Origin: Oscillospiraceae bacterium
GTDB lineage: Bacteria > Bacillota > Clostridia > Oscillospirales > Oscillospiraceae
Direction of reading: 5' to 3'
Assembly (NCBI GenBank): GCA_017521485.1
Contig: JAFXCL010000005.1
Location: 1-64,000, forward strand
DNA length: 64,000 nucleotides
Both the position numbers and the translations under genes were made by a program. The first letter of the stretch is position 1. Each line of letters opens with the position of its first letter. The notes under the pieces are model-generated. The model did no database searches and was not told the origin of the DNA. It was given only the letters and a program-made list of their open reading frames with translations. Of the stretch, positions 26,756 through 34,644 are shown in pieces.

Positions 26756-28503
26756 TATTCATCCCCTCCTTTCGTCTGAGAGTCATAGACCTCCCGGTAA
26801 ATAGCGGAGGCTTCCAAAAGCTCATCGTGCTTGCCAGCCGCGGCAATCTTGCCGCCGTCCATTACAATGATCAGGTCCGCTTCCTGAACAGATGCCACCC
26901 GCTGAGCAATAATCAGCTTTGTGGTGTTCGGAATTTCCTCGGCAAAGGCCTTGCGGATCAACGCGTCTGTATGGGTATCCACCGCGGAGGTGGAATCGTC
27001 CAAAATCAGGATCTTAGGCTTTTTTAGGAGTGCTCTTGCAATACAGATCCGCTGCTTCTGACCGCCGGACACATTGGTGCCGCCCTGCTCAATTTTTGTA
27101 TCGTAGCCATCGGGGAAAGAAGTGATGAAATCGTGGGCGCAAGCCAGACGGCAAGCGTGTTCCATTTCCTCATCGGTTGCGTTCGGATTGCCCCAGCGCA
27201 GGTTTTCCTTGATCGTGCCGGAGAACAGTACATTTTTTTGCAGAACCATAGAAACCGCATCCCGGAGGGTATGGATGTCGTAATCCCGTACATCCACGCC
27301 GCCCACCTTCACGCTGCCCTCGGTGGCATCATACAGCCGGGGGATCAACTGAACCAGTGTGGACTTGGAAGCGCCTGTTCCGCCCAGAATGCCCACAGTC
27401 ATACCGGGGGCAATATGCAGATCGATCCCTTCCAAGGCATTGCGGTCGGCAGTTTTGGAATAACGGAAGGACACATTTTCAAAATCGATCCCGCCGTGGG
27501 CAACCTCCATCACAGGCTCCGGAGGGTTATCCAGCTCCGGTGTTTCTGCCAGAACTTCAGAAGTACGGCGAATGGGTGCTTGAGACATGATCAGCATCAC
27601 GAAGAACATAGACAGCATCATCAGGCTGCCCAGAATCTGGGTTGTATAGGTAAACATAGCCGTCAGGCCGCCGGTGGTAAGTCCTCCGGGAACTGCGCCG
27701 TTGCCGGAACTGACAACCATATTTGCACCAAAGTAAGAGATCACCAGAATACAGATATACACCGCGCTCTGCATCAAGGGGCTGTTAAAGGCAATGATTT
27801 TTTCTGCCCGGACAAAATCTTTATAGATGCTGTCGGAGGTAGACGTGAACTTCTCGGTCTCCTTTTGCTCCCGGACAAAGGATTTTACCACCCGGATGCC
27901 GTGTAAGTTTTCCTGCACCACATTGTTGAGCTTATCGTAGGTCTTGAACACACGCACAAATGTGCCATGAACAATCCGGGAAATAAATAGCAGACCAAAG
28001 GCGAGCAAAGGCAGCACCACACAGTAAACGATGCACAGTCTGGGACTGATCTTCCAAGCGTTGAAGGTTGCCAAGATCAGCATCATAGGGCAGCGAACTG
28101 CCATACGGATACACATCTGGAACCCCATCTGGATCATTGCCACATCGCTGGTTAGTCTTGTGACAATGGAGGATGTGGAAAATTTATCGATGTTGGCAAA
28201 GTCAAAGGTCTGGACCTTATAGTACATATCGTGGCGCAGATTCCGGGAAAAACCTGTGGCAGCATAGGCTGCAGCCACTGCCGAGCCTATACCGAAGGTC
28301 AGAGAACACAGGGCATACAGCACCAGAATCAGTCCATAATGGACCACCGCCTGCATATTTCCCGGCTCAACGCCCAAGTCCACAATATTACTGAGCACGC
28401 CGGGGATCTTTGTTTCCATATAGACCTCACCGATCATGGCAAGGGGGCTTAGCAAGGTCGCCCATTTATATTCCCGGATACACCGGATAAACCGTCTTAT
28501 CAT
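26755..28503 (-). CDS. ABC exporter half-transporter, subunit with degenerate ATP site
   Basis: A 582-residue membrane/ATPase fusion. The nucleotide domain has a Walker A reading GILGGTGASKSTLV, with Ser in place of the last Gly of GxxGxGK, and Walker B ILILDDSTSAVD, with Asp where the catalytic Glu normally sits; the signature VSGGQKQR is good. These changes mark the degenerate-site partner of heterodimeric exporters. I start at ATG 28503 (MIRRFIRC), which has AAAGGAGAAG upstream; an in-frame ATG at 28527 lacks such a site. It is first in the operon with the 24869-26755 gene. Confidence 0.9.
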   Translation of the reverse strand: MIRRFIRCIREYKWATLLSPLAMIGEVYMETKIPGVLSNIVDLGVEPGNMQAVVHYGLILVLYALCSLTFGIGSAVAAAYAATGFSRNLRHDMYYKVQTFDFANIDKFSTSSIVTRLTSDVAMIQMGFQMCIRMAVRCPMMLILATFNAWKISPRLCIVYCVVLPLLAFGLLFISRIVHGTFVRVFKTYDKLNNVVQENLHGIRVVKSFVREQKETEKFTSTSDSIYKDFVRAEKIIAFNSPLMQSAVYICILVISYFGANMVVSSGNGAVPGGLTTGGLTAMFTYTTQILGSLMMLSMFFVMLIMSQAPIRRTSEVLAETPELDNPPEPVMEVAHGGIDFENVSFRYSKTADRNALEGIDLHIAPGMTVGILGGTGASKSTLVQLIPRLYDATEGSVKVGGVDVRDYDIHTLRDAVSMVLQKNVLFSGTIKENLRWGNPNATDEEMEHACRLACAHDFITSFPDGYDTKIEQGGTNVSGGQKQRICIARALLKKPKILILDDSTSAVDTHTDALIRKAFAEEIPNTTKLIIAQRVASVQEADLIIVMDGGKIAAAGKHDELLEASAIYREVYDSQTKGGDE

Positions 28504-28547
28504 TACGACTTCTCCTTTTATAGGCAATATACATTATATTAAAGAAT

Positions 28548-28576
28548 ATTTTAGCACATTCATTTCTCTATGGCAA
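28548..28576 (-). promoter_or_regulatory. Promoter of the ABC exporter operon
   Basis: Minus-strand TTGCCA (28571-28576), 17 bp, TAAAAT (28548-28553) preceded by TGTGC, an extended -10. Confidence 0.7.
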
Positions 28577-28608
28577 CAGAGCATAAAAAAGTTTACAATT
28601 AAAAATCC

Positions 28609-28666
28609 GTCTGCGTAGCAGACACATTCATTTTGCATTTTGCACTTTGCATTTTGCATTAAAAAA
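28609..28666 (+). repeat. Hairpin plus TGCATTTTGCAC word repeat, copy C
   Basis: GTCTGC-GTA-GCAGAC (28609-28623), then ACATTCATTTTGCATTT and TGCACTTTGCATTTTGC, ending in an A-tract that is also the U-tract of the minus-strand terminator at 28664. Confidence 0.8.
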
Positions 28667-28694
28667 GCGGCATCTGCTCAGCAGATGCCGCTTT
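28664..28694 (-). terminator. Intrinsic terminator of the sugar-importer ATPase gene
   Basis: 14-bp stem (28664-28677 with 28681-28694), loop TCA; on the minus strand it runs into TTTTTT (28666-28661). Confidence 0.9.
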
Positions 28695-28707
28695 GGTATG
28701 TATGGAA

Positions 28708-29916
28708 TTAAGCTTCCAGATTGATGCCGGTCTCCTTGCCGAAGACGTGGCAGTTGTTGCCGCCAAAGTCGAACTTGATCTCGGTGCCCATAGACAGAGC
28801 CATCACTTCGTCGTGAGTCATGTTCATGGTGTTAACAACAATGATCACATCCTGACCCACTGCGTTTGTGTGCAGATGGACAGAAGAGCCCATCATTTCG
28901 CTAACTTCGATGGTACCGGTTACGCCGGTATTTTCCAGAGTGATATGCTCAGGACGGACGCCCAGAGTGATCTCCTGCTCCTCAACATTGTTAGCAGAGA
29001 GCTTCTCCTGCTTGTCGTCGGACAGGACAACCGTGTGACCGCCCAGCTCAACAGCGTACTTGCCGTCAGCTTTGATGAGCTTAGCAGCGAAGAAGTTCAT
29101 CTGAGGTGCGCCAATGAAGCCTGCAACAAACAGGTTGTAGGGATGATGGAACACTTCCTGAGGAGTGCCGATCTGCTGAATGAAGCCGTCCTTCATGATA
29201 ACGATACGGTCGCCCAGAGTCATAGCCTCGGTCTGGTCGTGGGTAACGTAGATGAAGGTGGTGTCAATACGGCTGCGGAGCTTGATGATCTCAGCACGCA
29301 TCTGGTTACGCAGCTTTGCGTCCAGGTTGGAGAGGGGCTCGTCCATCAGCATGACCTTGGGGTCACGGACGATTGCACGGCCGATGGCAACACGCTGACG
29401 CTGACCGCCGGACAGAGCCTTGGGCTTACGGTCCAGGTACTGGGTGATGTCCAGGATCGCAGCAGCTTCGCGAACCTTGCGGTCCAGCTCATCCTTGGGA
29501 GTATGACGCAGCTTCAGAGCGAAAGCCAGGTTATCATAAACCGTCATGTGAGGATACAGAGCGTAGTTCTGGAAGACCATTGCGATATCGCGATCCTTGG
29601 GAGCCACATCGTTAACCAGCTTGTCGCCGATGTACAGCTGACCCTCGGAAATCTCTTCCAGACCGGCGATCATACGCAGAGTGGTGGACTTGCCGCAGCC
29701 AGAAGGACCGACCAGAACGATGAATTCCTTGTCGGCGATCTCCAGGTTGAACTCCTGGACAGCTACGACGCCCTGCTCAGTGATCTGCAGATTGGCCTTT
29801 TCCTTGCCGTCATCTACAGGCTGATTCTTCTGCTTCTTAGCCTTCTTCTTTTTCTTTTCCTCATCGGGCAGGTAGGGGTAGATCTTCTTGATGCTTTGCA
29901 TGGATACACTTGCCAT
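28708..29916 (-). CDS. Stand-alone sugar ABC transporter ATPase (UgpC/MsmX type) with Lys-rich insert
   Basis: A 402-residue ATPase with Walker A GPSGCGKSTT, Q-loop MVFQNYALYPHMTVYDN, signature LSGGQRQR, Walker B VMLMDEPLSNLD and H-loop YVTHDQTEA, then a TOBE domain. Relatives of about 365 residues start MAS-SLKNI-KIYP directly followed by the first ATPase strands; here about 35 residues, very rich in Lys and Glu (EEKKKKKAKKQKN), are inserted at residues 18-45. With no permease or binding protein nearby it probably energises several sugar importers, as MsmX does. It has its own promoter, a long leader, and a weak SD before ATG 29916 (an in-frame stop lies just upstream). Confidence 0.9.
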   Translation of the reverse strand: MASVSMQSIKKIYPYLPDEEKKKKKAKKQKNQPVDDGKEKANLQITEQGVVAVQEFNLEIADKEFIVLVGPSGCGKSTTLRMIAGLEEISEGQLYIGDKLVNDVAPKDRDIAMVFQNYALYPHMTVYDNLAFALKLRHTPKDELDRKVREAAAILDITQYLDRKPKALSGGQRQRVAIGRAIVRDPKVMLMDEPLSNLDAKLRNQMRAEIIKLRSRIDTTFIYVTHDQTEAMTLGDRIVIMKDGFIQQIGTPQEVFHHPYNLFVAGFIGAPQMNFFAAKLIKADGKYAVELGGHTVVLSDDKQEKLSANNVEEQEITLGVRPEHITLENTGVTGTIEVSEMMGSSVHLHTNAVGQDVIIVVNTMNMTHDEVMALSMGTEIKFDFGGNNCHVFGKETGINLEA

Positions 29917-30095
29917 ACGTTTACGACTCTAAGCATACCGACTCCTCGCATATGCTCTCACCGCCGCCGGGTAAAACAGCGCGCGGCATTACGACAGGTC
30001 TCCACACTGCCGTACCGTGAGTCTACGGTGTTAATTTCCTCCTTTTTTTTACACGAAGCCGCTATTTTGTGGAGTAGCAGACCCCATGCTGGGAT
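29917..30095 (-). other. Long structured 5' leader of the sugar-importer ATPase gene
   Basis: The promoter at 30102-30130 implies an untranslated leader of about 180 nt. It contains an isolated AGGAGG after an A8 tract (about 30038-30050 on the plus strand complement) about 120 nt before the start codon with no start codon at suitable distance, then short stems such as CCGT-AGACTC-ACGG and CGGCA...TGCCG, and a GC-rich stretch. I do not recognise a known riboswitch. Confidence 0.45.
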
Positions 30096-30101
30096 GCTAT
30101 A

Positions 30102-30130
30102 ATAATACCACAAGTTGCAAATATTTCCAA
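30102..30130 (-). promoter_or_regulatory. Promoter of the sugar-importer ATPase gene
   Basis: Minus-strand TTGGAA (30125-30130), 17 bp, TATTAT (30102-30107). Confidence 0.75.
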
Positions 30131-30182
30131 CTGTTATTTTATACAGTTTTCTGTCCCTGGTTTTGTATATTATAACAGCATT

Positions 30183-31457
30183 TTACCGAATAAAAAAGCT
30201 GCCGTCCCGGGGACATTCCAATGTGCTGCCGTAGTAGGCTTTCATTGCGTCTGCAAGGTATGCCCCATCCTTTGCACCGGCAGTTTCCCACGCAGAATGC
30301 ATTGCCAGCTGGGCAAGACCGATATCTGCTGTGGGCACAGAGATCTGCGTCAAGGAGATGCGGCCCAGTGTGCCGCCACCGAGCAGATCTGCCCGGTTAT
30401 AGAAGGTCTGTACCGGCACATCTGCCTTGCTACACACCTTGCGGAATACCGCTGCCGCCGCACCGTCTGTGGCATAGCGCTGGGAGGCATTAAACTTGAT
30501 CACCACGCCGCCGTTCATCACCGGGGCGTTTGTTCCGTCCGCATACTCCGGATGATTGGGATGAACTGCATGGGCATTATCTGCAGAAACCATAAAGGAC
30601 TGGCTCAGCAGCTGCTCCAGATCCACATTCAGACTGCCGCAGATCCGCTCGAGCACGCTGGGCAGCAGACAGGCTGCCGCGCCCTGCGGGGAATTGGAGC
30701 CCACTTCCTCACTGTCGAACACACACAGCACCGGAATCGCACTGCTTTCCTCCGCATCCAAAAAGCCCTTTGTGCAGCAGAAAGCACACTGCAGATCATC
30801 CAGCCCGGCAGCGGAAATATATTCTTCCTCCACGCCCCAGACAGAGGCATTCTGCCGCAGATACAAATACAGGTCGTGGCCTAAGATCTTGCCGCCGGCT
30901 GCTTCCTCCAGAATCGCATCCAGCCGTCCGGCAGCCTGCTGGCCGCCCACCAAGGGCAAGGTGTCCACCGCCACATTCCATGCCACGCCATCGTTACACT
31001 TACGGTTCATATGAATCGCCACATTGGGAATCACCAGCAGATCCCGGTCAATATCCACCAAACGGCTCTCTACGCCTTCCTCTGTCTCCACCAGTACCCG
31101 TCCTGCAATAGATAAGGGTCTGTCCAGCCAGGTGGAGAGGATCATACCGCCATAGGGCTCTGTGGCAAGGCGGGTATATTTCCCGGTCAGCTCCCAATTT
31201 TCCTTTACCTTAAAGGTAGGGCGGTCACAATGGCTGGCGCTCATCATAAACCCGGTAGGCTTGCCCATAGGAATCCGGAACGCAACCACAGCGCTGCCGC
31301 TGCGGGTCAGGTAATATTTTCCGCCGGGTGCAAGTTCCCACTTTTCGCCCTCGCTAAGCTTTTCATAGCCGGCACTTATCAGCATTTCCTCCAGCGCTGC
31401 TGCTGCGTGGTAAACGCTGTGGCTGATATCCAAAAATTCTTTGAGTTGATTGATCAT
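30183..31457 (-). CDS. M18 family aminopeptidase
   Basis: A 424-residue dinuclear zinc aminopeptidase of the aspartyl-aminopeptidase (M18) family. Visible: SASHCDRPTFKVK (first metal His and neighbouring Asp), IAIHMNRKCN, LCVFDSEEVGSNSPQGA (catalytic and bridging acidic residues), VSADNAHAVHPNH, and the C-terminal MHSAWETAGAKD with the last metal His. It removes N-terminal residues, usually acidic ones, from peptides in the cytosol. ATG 31457 follows GGGAGCG. It is monocistronic. Confidence 0.93.
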   Translation of the reverse strand: MINQLKEFLDISHSVYHAAAALEEMLISAGYEKLSEGEKWELAPGGKYYLTRSGSAVVAFRIPMGKPTGFMMSASHCDRPTFKVKENWELTGKYTRLATEPYGGMILSTWLDRPLSIAGRVLVETEEGVESRLVDIDRDLLVIPNVAIHMNRKCNDGVAWNVAVDTLPLVGGQQAAGRLDAILEEAAGGKILGHDLYLYLRQNASVWGVEEEYISAAGLDDLQCAFCCTKGFLDAEESSAIPVLCVFDSEEVGSNSPQGAAACLLPSVLERICGSLNVDLEQLLSQSFMVSADNAHAVHPNHPEYADGTNAPVMNGGVVIKFNASQRYATDGAAAAVFRKVCSKADVPVQTFYNRADLLGGGTLGRISLTQISVPTADIGLAQLAMHSAWETAGAKDGAYLADAMKAYYGSTLECPRDGSFFIR

Positions 31458-31491
31458 ACTATACGCTCCCTTTTATGGGTTTTGTTTATCT

Positions 31492-31520
31492 ATTGTAGCC
31501 CATTTTTTCGCACCAGTCAA
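31492..31520 (-). promoter_or_regulatory. Promoter of the M18 aminopeptidase gene
   Basis: Minus-strand TTGACT (31515-31520), 17 bp, TACAAT (31492-31497). Confidence 0.75.
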
Positions 31521-31543
31521 CCGAAGTTCGAAAAAGTTATCCA

Positions 31544-31669
31544 CAAGTCGAATTTTGTCAAAATGTTTGTTATTCTCTTGTTTTTGTGGAAAAATGTCTG
31601 ATTTTGTCGAGCGATTGTTCTTGTTTTTCCTTGCAAAAGCGCCCGCATTATGCTAAATTATATTTGTCG
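31544..31669 (+). promoter_or_regulatory. spo0A promoter with Spo0A-box-like sites
   Basis: TTGCAA (31631-31636), 17 bp, TAAATT (31654-31659) makes a sigma-A promoter. Around it lie sequences close to the 0A box (TGTCGAA): AGTCGAA at 31546-31552, TTTTGTCAA at 31553-31561, TTTTGTCGA at 31602-31610 and TTTGTCGC at 31662-31669, the last overlapping the expected start point. Autoregulation by Spo0A is known in Bacilli and Clostridia; binding here is inferred. Confidence 0.55.
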
Positions 31670-31745
31670 CAACAAGGCAAGTCATTTTGATGCCGAAAAT
31701 CAGGGGAATTTATCTTCAACCTTAAAATAGTCAGGAGAGGAAGTT

Positions 31746-32525
31746 ATGGACAAGCAAACCACCGTAATCATCGCAGACAACTCAGAAGAATTTTGTAGCA
31801 CACTGTCAGACAGCCTGCAGCGGTCCGAGGGTTTTCAGATATTGGGAACCGCCAACGATGGAGAACAGGCCGTTCGGATCGTCACCGAACGAAAGCCGGA
31901 TATTCTTGTATTGGATATGATGCTGGCAAAAAAGGACGGGATCAGCGTCCTCAAAGCAATTGCCGGTCTCCAGCCGCGGCCCGTTGTGCTGGCTACATCC
32001 GGATTTATCACCGACTATGTGGCATCCGCTGCCGCTAACCTGGGCGTTCGGTATCTGATGCTCAAGCCCTGTGATATGACTGCACTGGTAGAACGGCTGG
32101 AGGAGATCCGCGGCGGGGAGAGTCAGCGGAAAACCTTGGGTCGCAGCAACAGTCAGCCAAACATCGAAACACTGGTTACAAACATCATTCATGAAATCGG
32201 TGTTCCCGCCCACATCAAGGGCTATCAATATTTGCGGGAAGCGATTATCATCGCCGTAGAGGATATGGATGTGATCAACGCAATTACAAAAATTCTCTAT
32301 CCACAGGTGGCAAAAACCTTCCAGACCACACCCAGCCGTGTGGAAAGAGCAATCCGCCACGCAATTGAGGTCGCCTGGGATCGGGGTGATCTGGATACAC
32401 TGCAAAGATTTTTCGGTTACACAGTATCAAATACAAAGGGTAAACCTACAAACAGTGAGTTCATCGCCCTGATCGCCGACAAGCTTCAGCTCCAGCTGAA
32501 AGCCGCCGGAGCCGCAAATTTCTGA
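31746..32525 (+). CDS. spo0A: Sporulation master response regulator Spo0A
   Basis: A 259-residue response regulator. The receiver domain (1-120) has the phospho-acceptor Asp57 in DILVLDMML and the conserved Lys in YLMLKPCD; the acidic pocket reads ADNSEE, with Asn where many Spo0A proteins have a second Asp. The C-terminal effector domain contains [19 protein letters not shown] and the recognition helix [15 protein letters not shown], which are nearly invariant in Spo0A. It controls entry into sporulation. ATG 31746 has a GGAGAGGAAG site. It is monocistronic and followed by a terminator. Confidence 0.96.
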   Translation: MDKQTTVIIADNSEEFCSTLSDSLQRSEGFQILGTANDGEQAVRIVTERKPDILVLDMMLAKKDGISVLKAIAGLQPRPVVLATSGFITDYVASAAANLGVRYLMLKPCDMTALVERLEEIRGGESQRKTLGRSNSQPNIETLVTNIIHEIGVPAHIKGYQYLREAIIIAVEDMDVINAITKILYPQVAKTFQTTPSRVERAIRHAIEVAWDRGDLDTLQRFFGYTVSNTKGKPTNSEFIALIADKLQLQLKAAGAANF

Positions 32526-32542
32526 TCCCACTATATTACAAA

Positions 32543-32580
32543 AGTGGCTTGAGTCGTTTGACTCAAGCCACTCTCGTTTT
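32543..32580 (+). terminator. Intrinsic terminator after spo0A
   Basis: 13-bp stem (32543-32555 with 32560-32572), loop GTTT, then CTCGTTTTT. Confidence 0.9.
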
Positions 32581-32621
32581 TGATTCGCCAAATCTTACCA
32601 ATGGATCTGAAGCAACCTTAC

Positions 32622-33764
32622 TTAGAAGGATTTTTTCTTCCACAGAAACAAGCCGGTGATCAGGCCAGCAGCAATGGAAACTACAGCCACAACCCATATA
32701 AGTGTGGAGCCGTCGGGCTTTGAATTCACTTCTCCATCTTCTTCGTCAAATGTATCCGATGCTTCCGTTTCGGTCTCTTCCGGATCAGCTTCGCCGCTAG
32801 TCACTTCGGTGGGATTCGTTTCCGTTGGTTCTGTCTCAACCGGTTCTGTTTCAACAGGTAGTGTATCCACAGGTTCTATTTCAGCAAGCTTTGTGTCCAC
32901 AGGTTCTGTTTTGGCAGGCTTTGTGTCCACAGGTTCTGTTTCAGCAGGTCCGATTTCAGCAGGTTCTGTTTCAGCAGGTCCGATTTCAGCAGGTTCTGTT
33001 CCATTTGGTTGGTTTTTAGATTCTACAGTGCCTCTATAATAGCCACATTCTATACAATGCGTTCCATCGGGATAAATATATATGTGAAAATGTCCACTAT
33101 CTTTTAGCCTGCAGACAGTGCAAGCGACGTAATTGCCTGTAGCATTCCACGTCCAACTATGTGGCTCACTCATCGTTCTTCCGCAAGTACAGGACAAAAC
33201 ATGCCCTTTGTTAGATTGTGCGCCGTTATATGTCCACTGATGTTCACAGGGTCGTTCCCTGCCACAAACAGTGCATTTATCATCGCTTCCATAGGTATGA
33301 TCCTCTGTACCAATTGTACTGCAAGACGTGCATTTCATTTCGTGGCCAGAATCATAGGTTGCTCCTCCAACATACTGCATAACATGTGTATGTGTTTCGT
33401 AACCGCAGACAGTGCAGACGCCCTCTCTCATACGATGGGTAACTGTTTCAGACTCACCACAACCGGTACAGACGACCGTATGAAATTGTAAGTCGGCTTC
33501 TATACGCTGCCATTTATGTGTATGGAAATAATTGCCGCAGACAATGCAGATTTCTTCACTGTTAAAGGTATGGGGTTCGTCTTGTGTTTCATTGCAAGTA
33601 GTGCAAAACAGATAATGCCTATCCTTTTTAGCACTCAATGTTGTCCAGGTATGTACGTGTTCAGTTGTGCGCTCTGTTTCAGTAGCGAGTGCGGGCGTCA
33701 CCATACTCAAAATCATGATAATCAGTAACACAGCACTGATAAACAGTTTCGTTCGATTCTGCAT
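32622..33764 (-). CDS. Cys/His-repeat surface protein with TEP-rich stalk and membrane anchor
   Basis: No known family is recognised. The 380-residue protein has a signal peptide (about 1-28, ending ALAT), six to eight repeats of about 30-35 residues, each with a His-x-His or HxW, a CxxC pair and a spaced second CxxC (LFCTTCNE, ICIVCGN, VVCTGCGE, VCTVCGYE, MKCTSCS, KCTVCGRE, YVACTVC, HCIECGYY), then a stalk of TEPAE/TEPVD repeats (about 250-330), an acidic stretch and a C-terminal helix (LIWVVAVVSIAAGLITGLFLW) with a KKK tail. The repeats look like degenerate zinc-ribbon knuckles displayed outside the cell. The 2071-3678 protein shares the HxY...C..C repeat style and the same anchoring. Confidence 0.75.
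   Translation of the reverse strand: MQNRTKLFISAVLLIIMILSMVTPALATETERTTEHVHTWTTLSAKKDRHYLFCTTCNETQDEPHTFNSEEICIVCGNYFHTHKWQRIEADLQFHTVVCTGCGESETVTHRMREGVCTVCGYETHTHVMQYVGGATYDSGHEMKCTSCSTIGTEDHTYGSDDKCTVCGRERPCEHQWTYNGAQSNKGHVLSCTCGRTMSEPHSWTWNATGNYVACTVCRLKDSGHFHIYIYPDGTHCIECGYYRGTVESKNQPNGTEPAEIGPAETEPAEIGPAETEPVDTKPAKTEPVDTKLAEIEPVDTLPVETEPVETEPTETNPTEVTSGEADPEETETEASDTFDEEDGEVNSKPDGSTLIWVVAVVSIAAGLITGLFLWKKKSF
32821..33003. repeat. Tandem repeat coding for the TEP-rich stalk
   Basis: Imperfect 15/30-bp tandem units; the last two 30-bp units (about 32937-32996), coding for TEPAEIGPAE, are nearly identical, indicating recent expansion by slippage. Such coding repeats vary in number between strains. 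Confidence 0.8.
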
Positions 33765-33807
33765 TTCATTTCCTCCTTATGTTGATATATGTATATACTA
33801 CAATATT

Positions 33808-33836
33808 ATTGTACTATGATCACTGCACCTCGTCAA
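33808..33836 (-). promoter_or_regulatory. Promoter of the Cys/His-repeat protein gene
   Basis: Minus-strand TTGACG (33831-33836), 17 bp, TACAAT (33808-33813). Confidence 0.75.
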
Positions 33837-33930
33837 CAATAAGACAAGAAATCAGGCTTTTATAGGAATTTTGCTATTCTTTCTCTTATAGCTGTGAGGA
33901 CCGTTGCGGTCATTAGCTCTGCGCAGAAGG

Positions 33931-33959
33931 TTGCATTTCTCCCTTACAATGGTTATAAT
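33931..33959 (+). promoter_or_regulatory. Promoter of the thioesterase gene
   Basis: TTGCAT (33931-33936), 17 bp, TATAAT (33954-33959). Confidence 0.75.
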
Positions 33960-33988
33960 TATATAAAACCGCAAAAGAGGTAATGCAT

Positions 33989-34468
33989 ATGATTTTAAAA
34001 ACCGTAGACGACTCCCGGGCAGAAACCGTCCATATTGTGCGCCCCAATCATCTCAACGCTGCAAACCGGCTTTTCGGCGGCGTTTTGATGCAGTGGATCG
34101 ACGAAGTGGCAGGTATCGTTGCAAAAAGACACTCCAACTGCAAGGTCACCACCGTAGCAGTAGACAACCTGACCTTTCTCCACGGTGCTTATCAAAACGA
34201 TATGATCGTCATTAAGGGAAAGCTGACCTGGGTAGGCTCTACTTCTATGGAAATATGCGTGGACACCTATGTGGAAACTCTGGACGGACAACGTATGCGG
34301 ATCAACAATGCCCACTTTATAATGGTAGCATTGGATGAAAACGACAAGCCTGTACAGGTGCCCCGGCTGACCCTCCAGACCGAGGACGAGCAACTGGCTT
34401 GGGCGCACGGAGAGGAACGCCGCCGCATCCGGATCCAGCGCAAAAAAGACAACCTGGACGGAATATAA
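33989..34468 (+). CDS. Hotdog-fold acyl-CoA thioesterase
   Basis: A single hotdog domain of about 159 residues resembling the YciA/acyl-CoA hydrolase group: VRPNHLNAANRLFGGVLMQWIDEVAGIVA contains the conserved Asn, GG and Asp of the active-site helix, followed by VAVDNLTFLHG and VYVET-like strands (CVDTYVETLDG). It would hydrolyse acyl-CoA in the cytosol. Of two in-frame ATGs (33983 and 33989) the second sits at better spacing from AAAGAGG. Confidence 0.88.
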   Translation: MILKTVDDSRAETVHIVRPNHLNAANRLFGGVLMQWIDEVAGIVAKRHSNCKVTTVAVDNLTFLHGAYQNDMIVIKGKLTWVGSTSMEICVDTYVETLDGQRMRINNAHFIMVALDENDKPVQVPRLTLQTEDEQLAWAHGEERRRIRIQRKKDNLDGI

Positions 34469-34491
34469 CAAAGGAATATCAAGAAATTACA

Positions 34492-34530
34492 CGCGAAAAT
34501 GGATTCTATATCCATTTTCGCGATTTTCTT
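34492..34530 (+). terminator. Intrinsic terminator after the thioesterase gene
   Basis: 13-bp stem CGCGAAAATGGAT (34492-34504) and its complement (34510-34522), loop TCTAT, then ATTTTCTTTG. The U-tract is imperfect. Confidence 0.7.
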
Positions 34531-34543
34531 TGTGATTTTAGCA

Positions 34544-34572
34544 TTGACAGTCAGGTCAAATCGCACTATAAT
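34544..34572 (+). promoter_or_regulatory. Promoter of eda-kdgK
   Basis: Consensus TTGACA (34544-34549), 17 bp, TATAAT (34567-34572). The leader ends CCTGA-TAGGG-TCAGG directly beside the Shine-Dalgarno AGGAGG, so a small hairpin could compete with ribosome binding. Confidence 0.9.
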
Positions 34573-34644
34573 TATTTTAGCGAAATGGGCAATTTATGTT
34601 CCCATACATTATCATTAGACCTGATAGGGTCAGGAGGTAAAAAA

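Noticed and set aside
29790..29941. Small upstream open frame overlapping the sugar ATPase start (begins at an ATG after GAGGAG)
   Set aside because: The peptide is Arg/Lys rich because it reads the Lys-rich insert in another frame; no conservation can be judged.
28693..30102. Plus-strand open frame of 469 codons
   Set aside because: It lies opposite the UgpC-type ATPase, whose motifs are complete on the minus strand; the frame is a shadow of biased codon use.
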